From JACKAF01 sp041391485 (GTDB lineage: Bacteria > Bdellovibrionota > FAC87 > UBA2466 > JACKAF01): a stretch of 64,000 bases of DNA. Location: contig JAWKNY010000020.1 in assembly GCA_041391485.1 (NCBI GenBank), forward strand, positions 1-64,000, given 5' to 3'. The notes under the pieces were generated by a model. It did no database searches and had not been told where the DNA came from. It saw only the letters and a program-made list of their open reading frames with translations. Positions 34,549-43,703 of this stretch are shown in pieces. Positions within the stretch are counted from its first letter, which is position 1, and each line of letters starts with the position of its first letter. Position numbers and translations under genes: made by a program.

Positions 34549-36115
34549 ATGCACCTTAGCAGTCTGTTCAGTTTTTACAGAAACGGAATCCGAGAAATCA
34601 CCGTCGTGGGAGAGATCGTGGTGAGCGACGGTCGCAGCACGCTCTACTCGACGTCTGCCGAACGGATTTGGCTTTCCAGCGCGGTCCCTGTTAAAGCCGT
34701 TTCAATTTCTAGCGACAGGACTGGATTCTAAAACTTGGGCCGGCGATCCTCTGTATGCGGCCGCGCTGGGATCGATCTCCGCTACGCCGGAGCAAGTGGA
34801 CGCGCTTAAGCACCTTCCGGATCGCCGCCGCCAGCTCATTCCCAAGCTTGCGATACCCAACGTGGGTTACCCGATGGACGAAGCCCATCGGGAATTCTTG
34901 AAGGCGCAGTCGCTTCCGCCGGCTGTGGAATACCACAGCTGCTTTAGCAAACACCTGGGGATCCTGGAGGCGTGCGAACGCAGTGGGTGGGATGCCGGTA
35001 CTTATAATAAGGTGGACCACCCGTACCACCAGCGGCTTCAAGAAACGCTCTCCGAATTACTCGGCAAGTCTCTCCATTGTGAATGGGTGGTGGATGGGTG
35101 TGGTTTGCCCTCGCCGGTGCTCGAACTCTCTCAGATGGCAAAACTTTTTCAGCAGCTCGCCGGAGGGGAGAAACTAAAAGACATCCGCACCCAGATGTTG
35201 GGCTTTCCGGATTGGATTGGCGGGCCAAAGCGGGTGGACACGCGTTTGATGGCTGCCAATGAAGGCAAAGTCATCGCGAAGGAAGGCGCCGACGGGCTTC
35301 TCGGACTCAGTATTTTACCGTCGACAAAATACCCCAGTGGTTTAGGAGCCGTCTGCAAGCTCTATGGGGGTTACCAGCCTTTTTTGGCGGGACTGGCGGT
35401 GGCTCCCATTCTGGAAGCGCTGGGTTTGGAGGCGGTGGGTGCCGTGCCGAGTGGCCAGACACTGCGGTACCACTTTATCCCCTTTGAAAAAGCTGAGTGC
35501 CTGGACATTAGCCCCGCCGTGAGTGCGCGCACCGCCGTCTTTCCAGGCGATGTCCCGTTTTCCCGTGAGGTGAGTCTGGACGCGGAGAAGGGCGATCACC
35601 TGACACTGTCGAGCTGCCACACCACTTTGCACGTGGGGGCCCATGCGGACGCTCCCAGCCACTTCCTTAAAGGAGGGAAGACCATCGATGCCGTCTCTCC
35701 GGATCTTTACACGGGTCTTTGTGAAGTTCGAACGATCCGCAAAAAGCGCGGAGAAATCCTGCAGGCGGAGGACTTAGGAGATTTCAAAACTCGCCGTGTT
35801 TTATTGCGTACGGGATCGTTTCCGGATGTGGAGCATTTCAACGAGGATTTTGTTGCGCTCAGCCCGGAGCTCATTCAGAAACTTTCGGATAAGGGGATGG
35901 TGCTAGTAGGCGTGGATACCCCTTCGCTCGACCCGGCGGATTCCAAAACCCTTGCGGCTCACCACGCGACATTGGGCGGAAAGCTAGCCATTTTGGAAGG
36001 GCTGGACCTCACTTCCGTAGAGGACGGTATTTACTGGCTGTCGGCGAGCCCGTTGAAGCTGGAAGGGGCCGACGCCAGCCCGGTGCGCGCGCTTCTTACG
36101 CCGTTGTCTTGGTAG
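34549..36115 (+). CDS. Fusion of asparaginase II-type domain and kynurenine formamidase (one apparent frameshift)
   Basis: Start ATG at 34549 with AGGAG upstream. Residues 1-300 are an asparaginase II-type (ReAV-like) domain. Its start reads YRNGIREITVVGEIVVSDG; near 34670 the frame must shift, after which FPARSLLKPFQFLATGL appears with the Ser-x-x-Lys pair. CFSKH (Cys-x-x-Lys), DGCGLP (Asp-x-Cys) and IAKEGADG follow, so the residues forming the zinc and catalytic site in this family are present. From about 35470 the C-terminal 211 residues are a KynB cyclase-family formamidase with HVGAHADAPSHF. KynB hydrolyses N-formylkynurenine to kynurenine. The gene converges with tryptophan dioxygenase, two bases apart. 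The pairing suggests both domains act on the same route. Confidence 0.85.
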
Positions 36116-36117
36116 AG

Positions 36118-36936
36118 TTAGTAGCCCAAACCGCCCATGTGGGTACGGGCTTCCCAAAGCTCCGGAAAGAACTTTTTTGAAAGCGTTTGCTGAAGGTAAG
36201 CGACACCAAGTGAGCCGCCGGTTCCGCGCTTCATCCCGATCATGCGCTCCACCATTTGGACATGGCGAAAGCGCCAGAGGAGTAATTGCTCGTCAAAGTG
36301 GATGAGGTACTCACACAGGTTGTGCAAGGCGGTGTTCTCTCCTCCATCATAAACTTTTAGAAGCGCCTGAAGCACAGACTCCGCATCGGTTTTCTTCAAA
36401 AGTTTTTCCTGCACGAGTAGTTTCAAAAAGGCGTCGCGTAGGCTGGGTTTTTGGAGGCGCACTTTTATCGAGTTTTTCCACTCCGGATCCAGCTTAAAAA
36501 ACTTGGTGTAGTCGGACTGTGGGGCGCCCACCATCAGCTCCAGCTCCCTAAACTGGGTGCTTTGGAAACCACTGGCTGGCTGTAAGTTGGAACGAAAACG
36601 GTTGAACTCCGTCGGCGTCATCGTTTCCAAAATGTCGATTTGCTGGATGAGTACGCGAAAAATCTCGCAGACCCTATCAAAGAGCCGGAAGGCGGGAATC
36701 AGTTCTCCCGCTGACACGAGTGTGACAAGCTTCTCTAGTTCGTAAAGCACTTGTTTGAACCAGAGTTCGTAGGTTTGGTGCACAATGATGAACAACATCT
36801 CATCGTGCGCTGCCGGCTCAGAGAGCGGCACCTGCAACGAAGTCAGCTCGTTGACTTTAAGATAACTGGAATAGCTTGGTTCGCTTCGAGGGGCCGAAGG
36901 CGTATCGGTCCCCTTATCTTTTGTAACCCTTCCCAT
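36118..36936 (-). CDS. kynA: Tryptophan 2,3-dioxygenase
   Basis: Heme enzyme that opens the indole ring of L-tryptophan to N-formylkynurenine. The 272-residue protein has the substrate-site block HDEMLFIIVHQTYELWFKQ, the region SGFQSTQFRELELMVG and the heme-ligand histidine in LLLWRFRHVQMVERMIGMKRGTGGS. Length and motifs are normal. It is convergent with the asparaginase-formamidase fusion and together they supply kynurenine. It is probably transcribed from the short gap before the pilin-like operon at 36937-36995. Confidence 0.97.
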   Translation of the reverse strand: MGRVTKDKGTDTPSAPRSEPSYSSYLKVNELTSLQVPLSEPAAHDEMLFIIVHQTYELWFKQVLYELEKLVTLVSAGELIPAFRLFDRVCEIFRVLIQQIDILETMTPTEFNRFRSNLQPASGFQSTQFRELELMVGAPQSDYTKFFKLDPEWKNSIKVRLQKPSLRDAFLKLLVQEKLLKKTDAESVLQALLKVYDGGENTALHNLCEYLIHFDEQLLLWRFRHVQMVERMIGMKRGTGGSLGVAYLQQTLSKKFFPELWEARTHMGGLGY

Positions 36937-36995
36937 GATACTTTCAACCTAGCAGGTCCAAAAGCGCGCGCAAAGGGGAAAGTCGGAAGCCTTGC

Positions 36996-38342
36996 CTATT
37001 GCGACAAACGGGATTCCAACTGAGGGCGCCGCAGCAAGTCCATCAGAGAGGGGCCTTCGAGTCCCGCTGCCGGGATCCAGGGCGTGTAGTCGACAACAAA
37101 CTTATTGCTGTTCTTCGGGCGCTCAAACCAGATATCAATGACTTCACCTTTTTTGCCATTGCCCTTGGCATCGGTGAACTCAAAATACGCCCACTGGCGG
37201 GCTCGTGCCCGACCGCCGTAATAAAGGAAGCGGTTCGAGTCGTAATTCAAGCTAATGCTCTGCACGCGTTTGGCGCTTAGAGGCTGAAGCTCATTTTTTT
37301 CCGAAATGCCATTGCTGTTCTTGTCCTGCCACAGGAGCAGTTCGGAGAACTTCTCGTCCTGACTGTCGATCAGATTGTCTTTGTTGGAATCGAGTTCTTT
37401 GAGGGCTTCAAAACCGTTGGACTCTTCCACATTGCCGAATAGCTCGTAGCCGTCGTTGATCTTCCCGTCTTTGTTTCTATCCAAGGCAAGAAAGTAACCC
37501 GGGGCATCCTTTTCGACCCAGTAGGTACGATCTTTAATCGTATCCATTTGGAAGACCACTTCTCCTCTAAACGCGGGCCGACGCTTGTCAAAAAACAGCA
37601 TCAAAGGCGATTTAATCGCGTTGCAGTTATCCGCGTAATACCGACCGTATTGGAAATTTTGGGGCAACGCACCTACGGCGTGGAAGCTGGCCCGTAGATG
37701 GGAGCCGTTTTGACTGATGTCACTGAGCACCCGACTACCGCCCACTGAAACCCCTTGCTGCGTCATCGAAGCCGTGACCCAGGTATAGCGGTCGGTGGTT
37801 TCCTGATACTCCCCGGTCGCGGTCACACCCATGCTGTTGATGTAACGGTTCGGAAAGGTGAAGCGCAAAAATGCCTTAAAGGCGCGCCGATCGGGGAAGA
37901 ATTGAACGCGTGCGAAGTCTGTGTTTCCCGAGGCTGTGCTCAGCCCGGCAACCGGCTGGAAACTGGTGAAAGTGTCTCGGTGGAAAAAGTCGCGTCCCAA
38001 CATGCTCACCTGGAACAACGGACTTGTCCCTTGAGCGGAAGAACGAACCTGAAAGCCGAAGACTATCGGCAAACCACCGTCCATGTACCGCCGGGCACCC
38101 GTGTGTAGTCCCGGAGGGCTACGGAAGTTACCGGAGGAACAGGAAGCGGCAATATCGATAATGAGCTCGCCTTGGGTCGTGAAACGGGCTTCGCCGCCGG
38201 CGGATCGGTTCTCTACGCCGTCATCGATACCCATGTTGGAGATGGCGTCCGGTCCGGGGGGAGCAAAGGACTTCTCCGTCCACAACAAACCCACCACCAG
38301 GAAAAACACAATGGGAAGGGCCCACGTACCATTTTTTCGCAT
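36996..38342 (-). CDS. Exported protein with EF-hand-like calcium loops, in pilin operon
   Basis: 448 residues with an N-terminal signal segment (WALPIVFFLVVGLLW). Residues 50-270 are beta-rich with no family I recognise. Near residue 290 three calcium-type loops follow one another: DRNKDGKINDGYE, DSNKDNLIDSQDE and DKNSNGISEKNE, all with the D-x-N/D-x-D/N-G spacing. Similar loops occur in pilus-tip and adhesin proteins. It is last in a minus-strand run that includes two proteins with type IV pilin leader sequences, so it may be a calcium-controlled pilus accessory. Confidence 0.75.
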   Translation of the reverse strand: MRKNGTWALPIVFFLVVGLLWTEKSFAPPGPDAISNMGIDDGVENRSAGGEARFTTQGELIIDIAASCSSGNFRSPPGLHTGARRYMDGGLPIVFGFQVRSSAQGTSPLFQVSMLGRDFFHRDTFTSFQPVAGLSTASGNTDFARVQFFPDRRAFKAFLRFTFPNRYINSMGVTATGEYQETTDRYTWVTASMTQQGVSVGGSRVLSDISQNGSHLRASFHAVGALPQNFQYGRYYADNCNAIKSPLMLFFDKRRPAFRGEVVFQMDTIKDRTYWVEKDAPGYFLALDRNKDGKINDGYELFGNVEESNGFEALKELDSNKDNLIDSQDEKFSELLLWQDKNSNGISEKNELQPLSAKRVQSISLNYDSNRFLYYGGRARARQWAYFEFTDAKGNGKKGEVIDIWFERPKNSNKFVVDYTPWIPAAGLEGPSLMDLLRRPQLESRLSQ

Positions 38343-38369
38343 ACGACCTCCAATTAGAATCTAGCGACT

Positions 38370-39485
38370 CTAAAAATCAAAACTATTAGGAATCACAACC
38401 TTGCCAGCTGCATTACGACGACACGAGCTGCCGATGGCCTCACTCTTACTTGTTACCTTGCGGTTCAAAGTCGAGCGGTCCTCATAGACGGTGGGGCGCA
38501 CAGATGGGTTGTTGATGGTTCTTCTTGCTAATTCGACACCACAAACGGGTAGGGCGACGACCTGAGCTTGTCCCCAGCTCCCATTCTCCGGATCAAATTG
38601 GGCGCGCATCAAGCGACCGGTTTGGTAGCCTTCGTATTCGACAGGCTCTACCGAGTAGCGCACAAAGGTAATCCGTCGGGCCAAAATGAAAACCGCGGCA
38701 CCGCCCTGGGGGGGAGCCATCCGGAAAAACTCATCGAGCGACGTCAGCGTGGATCCCATTACGGGGTGCACTTGCTGCGTGATCGGCGTTTGGGGAATGG
38801 ACGTCACGGGTTGGAAGGTGTCCGACGCGTCCCAATAGCCGATAAAGCTATGAGAGCGGGGGGCGGCATTGAAGTTGGGCAAGCCACCGCCCGCGGGTAA
38901 CGCACGCACCAAACCGGCACTATAGAATTGGATGAGCGCGAAAGGTTCTCGCAACGTTCCGTTTGGGCTGAAACTGGTAATGGATTTGGCTCTCAAAATA
39001 TCCTTCATTCTCGCTACGTTCAGAGTGACAGTCCCCACGTTGTTCGGGTTGCCGGGTGCGGGTGCCGTTTGATCATAAAATCGGGCTACCTGAATGGGCT
39101 GCGGGGGTGATTCAGAGCTTTGCTCCAGCATCATCACGAAGGTCCCGTTGTTGTCGGGCGTCAGGGTCACGCGGCGACGGCACGCCGCCAGGCCATCCGG
39201 ACAGGGTTGATCCTTCAGGTGATCCCAAAAATTTCTTCCGGCTTCATCATTGAAGGGCAGGGTGTTGAAGCCCACGCCGCTTCGGGTGACGTCAAACCAG
39301 AGCGCTCGCGATCCCACCATTTCCGTCTGCAGCGCGCGGTAGTTTCCGTCAGTGACCAAAAGACCTTTTTTCAAAAACACCATCAATTCTCCCATTGCGA
39401 GGAAGATAAAACTGGCCAGTGCAGTCACCAGCAGTACTTCTAGCAATGTCACGCCGGAGTTCCAGCGCTTACGTACAACCTTCAT
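38370..39485 (-). CDS. Type IV pilin-like protein (PilW-like minor pilin)
   Basis: 371 residues. The N-terminus NSGVTLLEVLLVTALASFIFLAMGELM is a class III leader: cleavage after Gly, with Glu at position 5 of the mature protein and a long hydrophobic helix. PilD encoded at 8209 would process it. The large C-terminal globular part contains several cysteines and is like PilW-type minor pilins in size, though sequence identity cannot be judged. It follows the PilV-like gene by 19 bp in the same operon. Confidence 0.82.
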   Translation of the reverse strand: MKVVRKRWNSGVTLLEVLLVTALASFIFLAMGELMVFLKKGLLVTDGNYRALQTEMVGSRALWFDVTRSGVGFNTLPFNDEAGRNFWDHLKDQPCPDGLAACRRRVTLTPDNNGTFVMMLEQSSESPPQPIQVARFYDQTAPAPGNPNNVGTVTLNVARMKDILRAKSITSFSPNGTLREPFALIQFYSAGLVRALPAGGGLPNFNAAPRSHSFIGYWDASDTFQPVTSIPQTPITQQVHPVMGSTLTSLDEFFRMAPPQGGAAVFILARRITFVRYSVEPVEYEGYQTGRLMRAQFDPENGSWGQAQVVALPVCGVELARRTINNPSVRPTVYEDRSTLNRKVTSKSEAIGSSCRRNAAGKVVIPNSFDF

Positions 39486-39504
39486 CCCGTCCCCCTACAA
39501 GACT

Positions 39505-39963
39505 CTATTGTGGGACTAAAACACGGACGTCCCGAGTGTTGTCCCCCCACTGCATGCGCATATGCATCATCATCATTCCCGGCACTTCCGTGTGTAGGAA
39601 AACTTTTTTAATAAGTCCCGGACACGTTGCCGCGTCACACTGGGACTCGTTCATCATGGAAAATGAGGTAAAGCGAATACCTTCCAAGGAATCCAGAAGG
39701 TCTTCGTCTTTGCGGCTGGCGGCATCAAATGGGCTCGTTTGCTGCGCACCGCCTACTGAGGCCTGTGCCAGCATGGTGGCCGCAAGACGATCCTGTACCA
39801 AATCGATTTTCACATCCTCGTACATGCTCGTATAAATACGGAAGCCCGCCATCAACCCTTGGGCAGCAATGCCGATAATCGCGGCCGTTGCCATGAGTTC
39901 CAAGAACGTCATGCCTCGGTTGTTTTTTAGGACTTTTCTAACTTTTAGAAAACTCTTCTTCAT
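39505..39963 (-). CDS. Type IV pilin-like protein (PilV-like minor pilin)
   Basis: 152 residues with a long basic leader (MKKSFLKVRKVLKNNRG) and the cleavage region RGMTFLELMATAAIIGIAAQGLMAGF, including the conserved Glu five residues after the cut. The C-terminal 100 residues form a small globular domain with MMMMHMRMQWGD, unusually methionine-rich. It lies nine bases after the large upstream protein. Minor pilins of this type prime pilus assembly. Confidence 0.85.
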   Translation of the reverse strand: MKKSFLKVRKVLKNNRGMTFLELMATAAIIGIAAQGLMAGFRIYTSMYEDVKIDLVQDRLAATMLAQASVGGAQQTSPFDAASRKDEDLLDSLEGIRFTSFSMMNESQCDAATCPGLIKKVFLHTEVPGMMMMHMRMQWGDNTRDVRVLVPQ

Positions 39964-39972
39964 AACGTACCT

Positions 39973-42900
39973 CTAGTTCGCGATTAAGTTCGTAAAGAAG
40001 GAAATCTGTCCCGTCGCGTATTCGACGTGGCGGTAGTATTCCTTATCAATGTTACCAGCAAGATCTCTCGGGTGCGGCATCGGGCCGGGGTCAACCGAGC
40101 TTCCCTTCAAGTGCGAAGATGACTGTACAAAGACACTGGTTTCACACAGCACAAACATCTGGTAGCGCATGATGGGCATCGCCACCTGCATCCAGTTGTT
40201 CCAGTCTCCGTACCAGCTATTTTCGCAGGAGCTTGGACTGTTCCCGTCGCCCAGCAGCTTTGCTTGGGCAAGCACGTATCGAGCGCGTGGGCTCACGTGC
40301 GGGTTGAGCCAGTAAATTCCGCGTTGTATAGCATCCTTCGCAATATTGAGCTGGCGCACGACGTTTACGGATCCCACGATATAAAGTGGTTTCGTCCGGC
40401 CTCCGCGAATGATGAAGTCCATACAGTTCAAATAACCGGTTACGATTTCAGCATTAGACTTCACTTCGCAAGTCGCTACCGTAACGTTGGGTAGCGTGCG
40501 ATCCGTGCCACCTGCCGTGGCAAACGTCGCATTGGTGTTGTCAAAAACCATCTGGGTCAGACTGAAATCGGTCGCGGAGGTATCTGCCTGCGCCATCCAC
40601 GTTTGCTCAGTTCGGCCCACGTCATGAAGGGCCACACTCGCCGCGGTACCAGTCTCTTTGCAATCCTCGATCAAGGAAGTGTAGTCGAAGTTCAGCTTGG
40701 GAAGTTTTTCATACGCCACAGCGGAATTGTTTCCGGACTCGGAGATAGGTGTCCAGTTGCTCGGAATGTTAGTGTAACCGTAACGTCTAGGTGACGTATT
40801 CACCGAATAGCTGAAGAGAGCATCCTCAGCCGGCAGCCAGTAGCTCGGGTCGGCATTTTTAGAGCCGGCTAGGTTGTAGCGTCCGTCGAAGGGAACGATC
40901 TTTATTTTTAGGTCTGAACGAGCGTACTTGTTCCCATCGAGCTGGATTTTTCCTTCCATGATTTCGCGCTGGGCTTTTCCCCCGTACACATGAGGGCGGA
41001 TGCTGATCGTCAAACGGGGTTTCCCGCCGATGAGATCGCTAAACTCGTCAATCTTGTCTTGGAGGGCTTTTTTCGCTAGGGCGAACACGCGAATTTTGTT
41101 GTAGGCTGTCTCTAGATCGGAAAGCGCTTTACTAAAAGGCCTCCCTGGGTTTTTGGTGAGATCTTTTCGGGTGTCCCAGGCTGCATCTCGGTCCGACTTC
41201 TTGCTGGAGTCGGATCCGTAGTCGGTCCCGGAATCATCATCAATTTTTTCCATCGCTTCCCAAACACCCCAGCGGGCTGGATTGGAATCCCCACTTCGCT
41301 TGTCCCGCTCCAAAGCTTCCTTAAGGCCGTCTATATATGTTTTTAGAGCGTTGTGATCGATAAACGAAATTTCATTTACATCGGAGCTGCTGCAATTCGA
41401 GATACACAATTGCGGAACGGTTTTTACTCCATCAAACTTCGAGGTGCGCTCGGACGCCTCAGTCCGGCGGTAGCCTTTGAGATCGGAATCAATTGTGGTG
41501 GCCCCGTCCTCAAGTGCCTTTTGCTTCGCATCTAAGTCGACGTTAGCAGCGATGACTTCATCGAGTCGATCCTGAAGTGCGCTTCGCAGATTACCCGCGT
41601 CGCCCATCACATCCAGGAAGTTGGGCTTCGCGGCGTCGAGTGCCAGGCGCTCAGCTCGCGTCGCCGCGTCGATATCAAACTCAGTCCAGGTCCATTCGGC
41701 CTCACCGGAGGTCCCGAGTAGGGCACGGGTTTCAATCCAGTCACCACCGACTTTATACTTTACGTGCACCCGAGCGACTGGATCGACAGCCGCCGTGACC
41801 TGCAAGTTTTCTAACTCGTCGGGCATCGGGTTTCCGGGAGCCGGAACTTCAGGGCGGGAGGTGATACCGCCGTCACCCTGGGGCCAAAAGTAGTTGGGTC
41901 GGCTGAAACCGATATAGAATTTGGAGGTCAAACGCTCTCCGGAGCGGTCGTTGCCGCCATCGCGGGTCGTGACCAGCACTTTAGTTTCTTTGGTGCTTTC
42001 CAAAGTATTCGATTTACCGAGATCGGCGCACTCAAGAGCTTTGGCGGGATCGTAATTGGTTCCGGATCCCTTAAGACCAGCCCAGGTCGCCAGACCGTCG
42101 TCGTTGTAGGAGGCTTGAATGATCTTCTTGGCTCCCAGCCACACATCGAGATCGTTCCACAGGTTACCGCCCGTAGCGCCGGCAGTTCGCGGCGTGAATT
42201 CCTGCGTCCCACTCGCGGTCGCTTCTTTTACCATTCCGGGAGGATCGTTCAAGTGGGCGGTAAAAGAAACCGCATTAAACTGACCCGTTTTGGGAAGTAC
42301 TAGACCCTCGGAGCGTGTGTACCCGTCGAAATGCAAACCACCAACCAGTTGGCCGTTCGCGTCCGTATCCAGATCGCTCATCGGCACTCGCGGAATTCCG
42401 TACGCCTTTTCTGTCGGTGAGGCAGGGCTCAAATCCAATTCGCCTGCGACGCGCAGGGCATATTTATAGTTGTGGATGGGGTGGAAGCCGTAAATGGATT
42501 CCACAAACAAAACCTGCGGTAAGAAACGAAAGAGCCCGGCCAAGTGCAGTTCCACCCTGAACTTCACGTAGGTGTCCGCACCCTCGTCGTACGGGATGTC
42601 AGCAACTTGCAAACGCTTCATCGTGATAACGACCTTTTGAATGTTCGCGGCGGCTCGCATTCCGGAAGTGCTTCCAAAAAGCACGGAAAGCGGGTGCAAA
42701 GGCGTCGCCGCGATGGTGCTTGGGAAGATGGTAATAGAAAGGGGTTCAAATCCGAGCGCCCAGTCCGTGTTGTTAAAAGCCTGCCCACGCTCTTCGTTAA
42801 TGCCTTGGATTGCGGCCCAACCAATCAAGAGTTTTTCGGGAATAAAAACGTTGTTTCCTGAGGTGTTGGTCGGGTTGGCATTCAGCCACGCGGACCAATC

Positions 42901-43203
42901 CTGCGGACAGGCCCCCGTCGGTGCGCCCGAGGCATCCAGGGTTGGGATGTAGCCCGCTTCGGGGTTCAAACAAATTTGTTTTTGTACGGCATTTAGAAAG
43001 TAACTATGGACGCTCGTGAGCATGCGGTAGTAGTCGAGCTTATCCGCAGAGGCGATACGCGTTTTTTGAGTGAAAACGTAGTTTCGACCAATCTCAAAAG
43101 CGATGAGCGAAAGCGCGGTAATGGAGAGCAGGGAAAAGATCAGCATGTTCCCGCGGCGGTTTCCTAAGACTTTTTTAATAAGGGATCCGTTTACGTTCTT
43201 CAT
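39973..43203 (-). CDS. Very large pilin-like protein of the minor pilin operon
   Basis: 1076 residues from the ATG at 43203. The N-terminus resembles a prepilin: KKVLGNRRG then NMLIFSLLSITALSLIAFEIGRNYVF, but the usual Glu5 is missing, as in PilX- or GspK-type tip subunits. The rest is a long exported region without recognised domains, with a helical central part (residues about 500-720, charged and coiled-coil-like) and a beta-rich end with several cysteines. It is first in the operon with PilV- and PilW-like proteins. A tip adhesin is a fair guess. Confidence 0.75.
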   Translation of the reverse strand: MKNVNGSLIKKVLGNRRGNMLIFSLLSITALSLIAFEIGRNYVFTQKTRIASADKLDYYRMLTSVHSYFLNAVQKQICLNPEAGYIPTLDASGAPTGACPQDWSAWLNANPTNTSGNNVFIPEKLLIGWAAIQGINEERGQAFNNTDWALGFEPLSITIFPSTIAATPLHPLSVLFGSTSGMRAAANIQKVVITMKRLQVADIPYDEGADTYVKFRVELHLAGLFRFLPQVLFVESIYGFHPIHNYKYALRVAGELDLSPASPTEKAYGIPRVPMSDLDTDANGQLVGGLHFDGYTRSEGLVLPKTGQFNAVSFTAHLNDPPGMVKEATASGTQEFTPRTAGATGGNLWNDLDVWLGAKKIIQASYNDDGLATWAGLKGSGTNYDPAKALECADLGKSNTLESTKETKVLVTTRDGGNDRSGERLTSKFYIGFSRPNYFWPQGDGGITSRPEVPAPGNPMPDELENLQVTAAVDPVARVHVKYKVGGDWIETRALLGTSGEAEWTWTEFDIDAATRAERLALDAAKPNFLDVMGDAGNLRSALQDRLDEVIAANVDLDAKQKALEDGATTIDSDLKGYRRTEASERTSKFDGVKTVPQLCISNCSSSDVNEISFIDHNALKTYIDGLKEALERDKRSGDSNPARWGVWEAMEKIDDDSGTDYGSDSSKKSDRDAAWDTRKDLTKNPGRPFSKALSDLETAYNKIRVFALAKKALQDKIDEFSDLIGGKPRLTISIRPHVYGGKAQREIMEGKIQLDGNKYARSDLKIKIVPFDGRYNLAGSKNADPSYWLPAEDALFSYSVNTSPRRYGYTNIPSNWTPISESGNNSAVAYEKLPKLNFDYTSLIEDCKETGTAASVALHDVGRTEQTWMAQADTSATDFSLTQMVFDNTNATFATAGGTDRTLPNVTVATCEVKSNAEIVTGYLNCMDFIIRGGRTKPLYIVGSVNVVRQLNIAKDAIQRGIYWLNPHVSPRARYVLAQAKLLGDGNSPSSCENSWYGDWNNWMQVAMPIMRYQMFVLCETSVFVQSSSHLKGSSVDPGPMPHPRDLAGNIDKEYYRHVEYATGQISFFTNLIAN

Positions 43204-43703
43204 AATCACTCGCAATTTTAAAACTTTACCGTTGCCCTGCCGCTACAATGCATGGCGTTACTTCCCGTCGCGTTCTCTTCGGTGTTTTTCAAGCTAGAGT
43301 TAAGCTTTAGGGTCTATATCTATCCCGCCAAATGCTAGGTGAGAGAGGCCCATGCGGGATTCTTCCATTGTAGGAGGTTTGTAGAATTTCAAAAAATGCC
43401 AGGATTCTGACAATTCCCTAACACTTCGTACTCATTTATAAACTCTTGCCCAAAACCAATTGTGAAATCTTAAGAGTCGGATTTCGTTAAGAAAACGGGT
43501 TTGCCTGGGGTGCCGCTAGGCTGACGCCCGAACGGATCAGAAATCGTGTGTGAAGTTCGGTGTTTACTACCGGTGTACAGAAGTTGGCTTACACGTAAAA
43601 AAACAGTGCAGTGGTGCTGACGCGGTTTTTCCGAACAACAGACGGTTTGCAACGACTACACTCCTGCGCGCGTTTCACAATTTCACCATTTTTTTTTGAG
43701 ATT
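43204..43703. other. 500-bp intergenic region between divergent operons
   Basis: No gene is supported here. It must hold the promoters of the minus-strand pilin operon and of the plus-strand lipoprotein gene. CCGAAC and GTTCGG, 33 bases end to end near 43529-43561, form an inverted repeat. I found no convincing sigma54 element (GG-N10-GC), although an NtrC-type regulator is encoded nearby. The half closest to 43704 is AT-rich. Confidence 0.4.

Noticed and set aside
43204..43703. Sigma54 promoter for the pilin operon
   Set aside because: I looked for TGGCAC-N5-TTGC on both strands; the best partial match (near 43397, minus strand) lacks the -12 GC.
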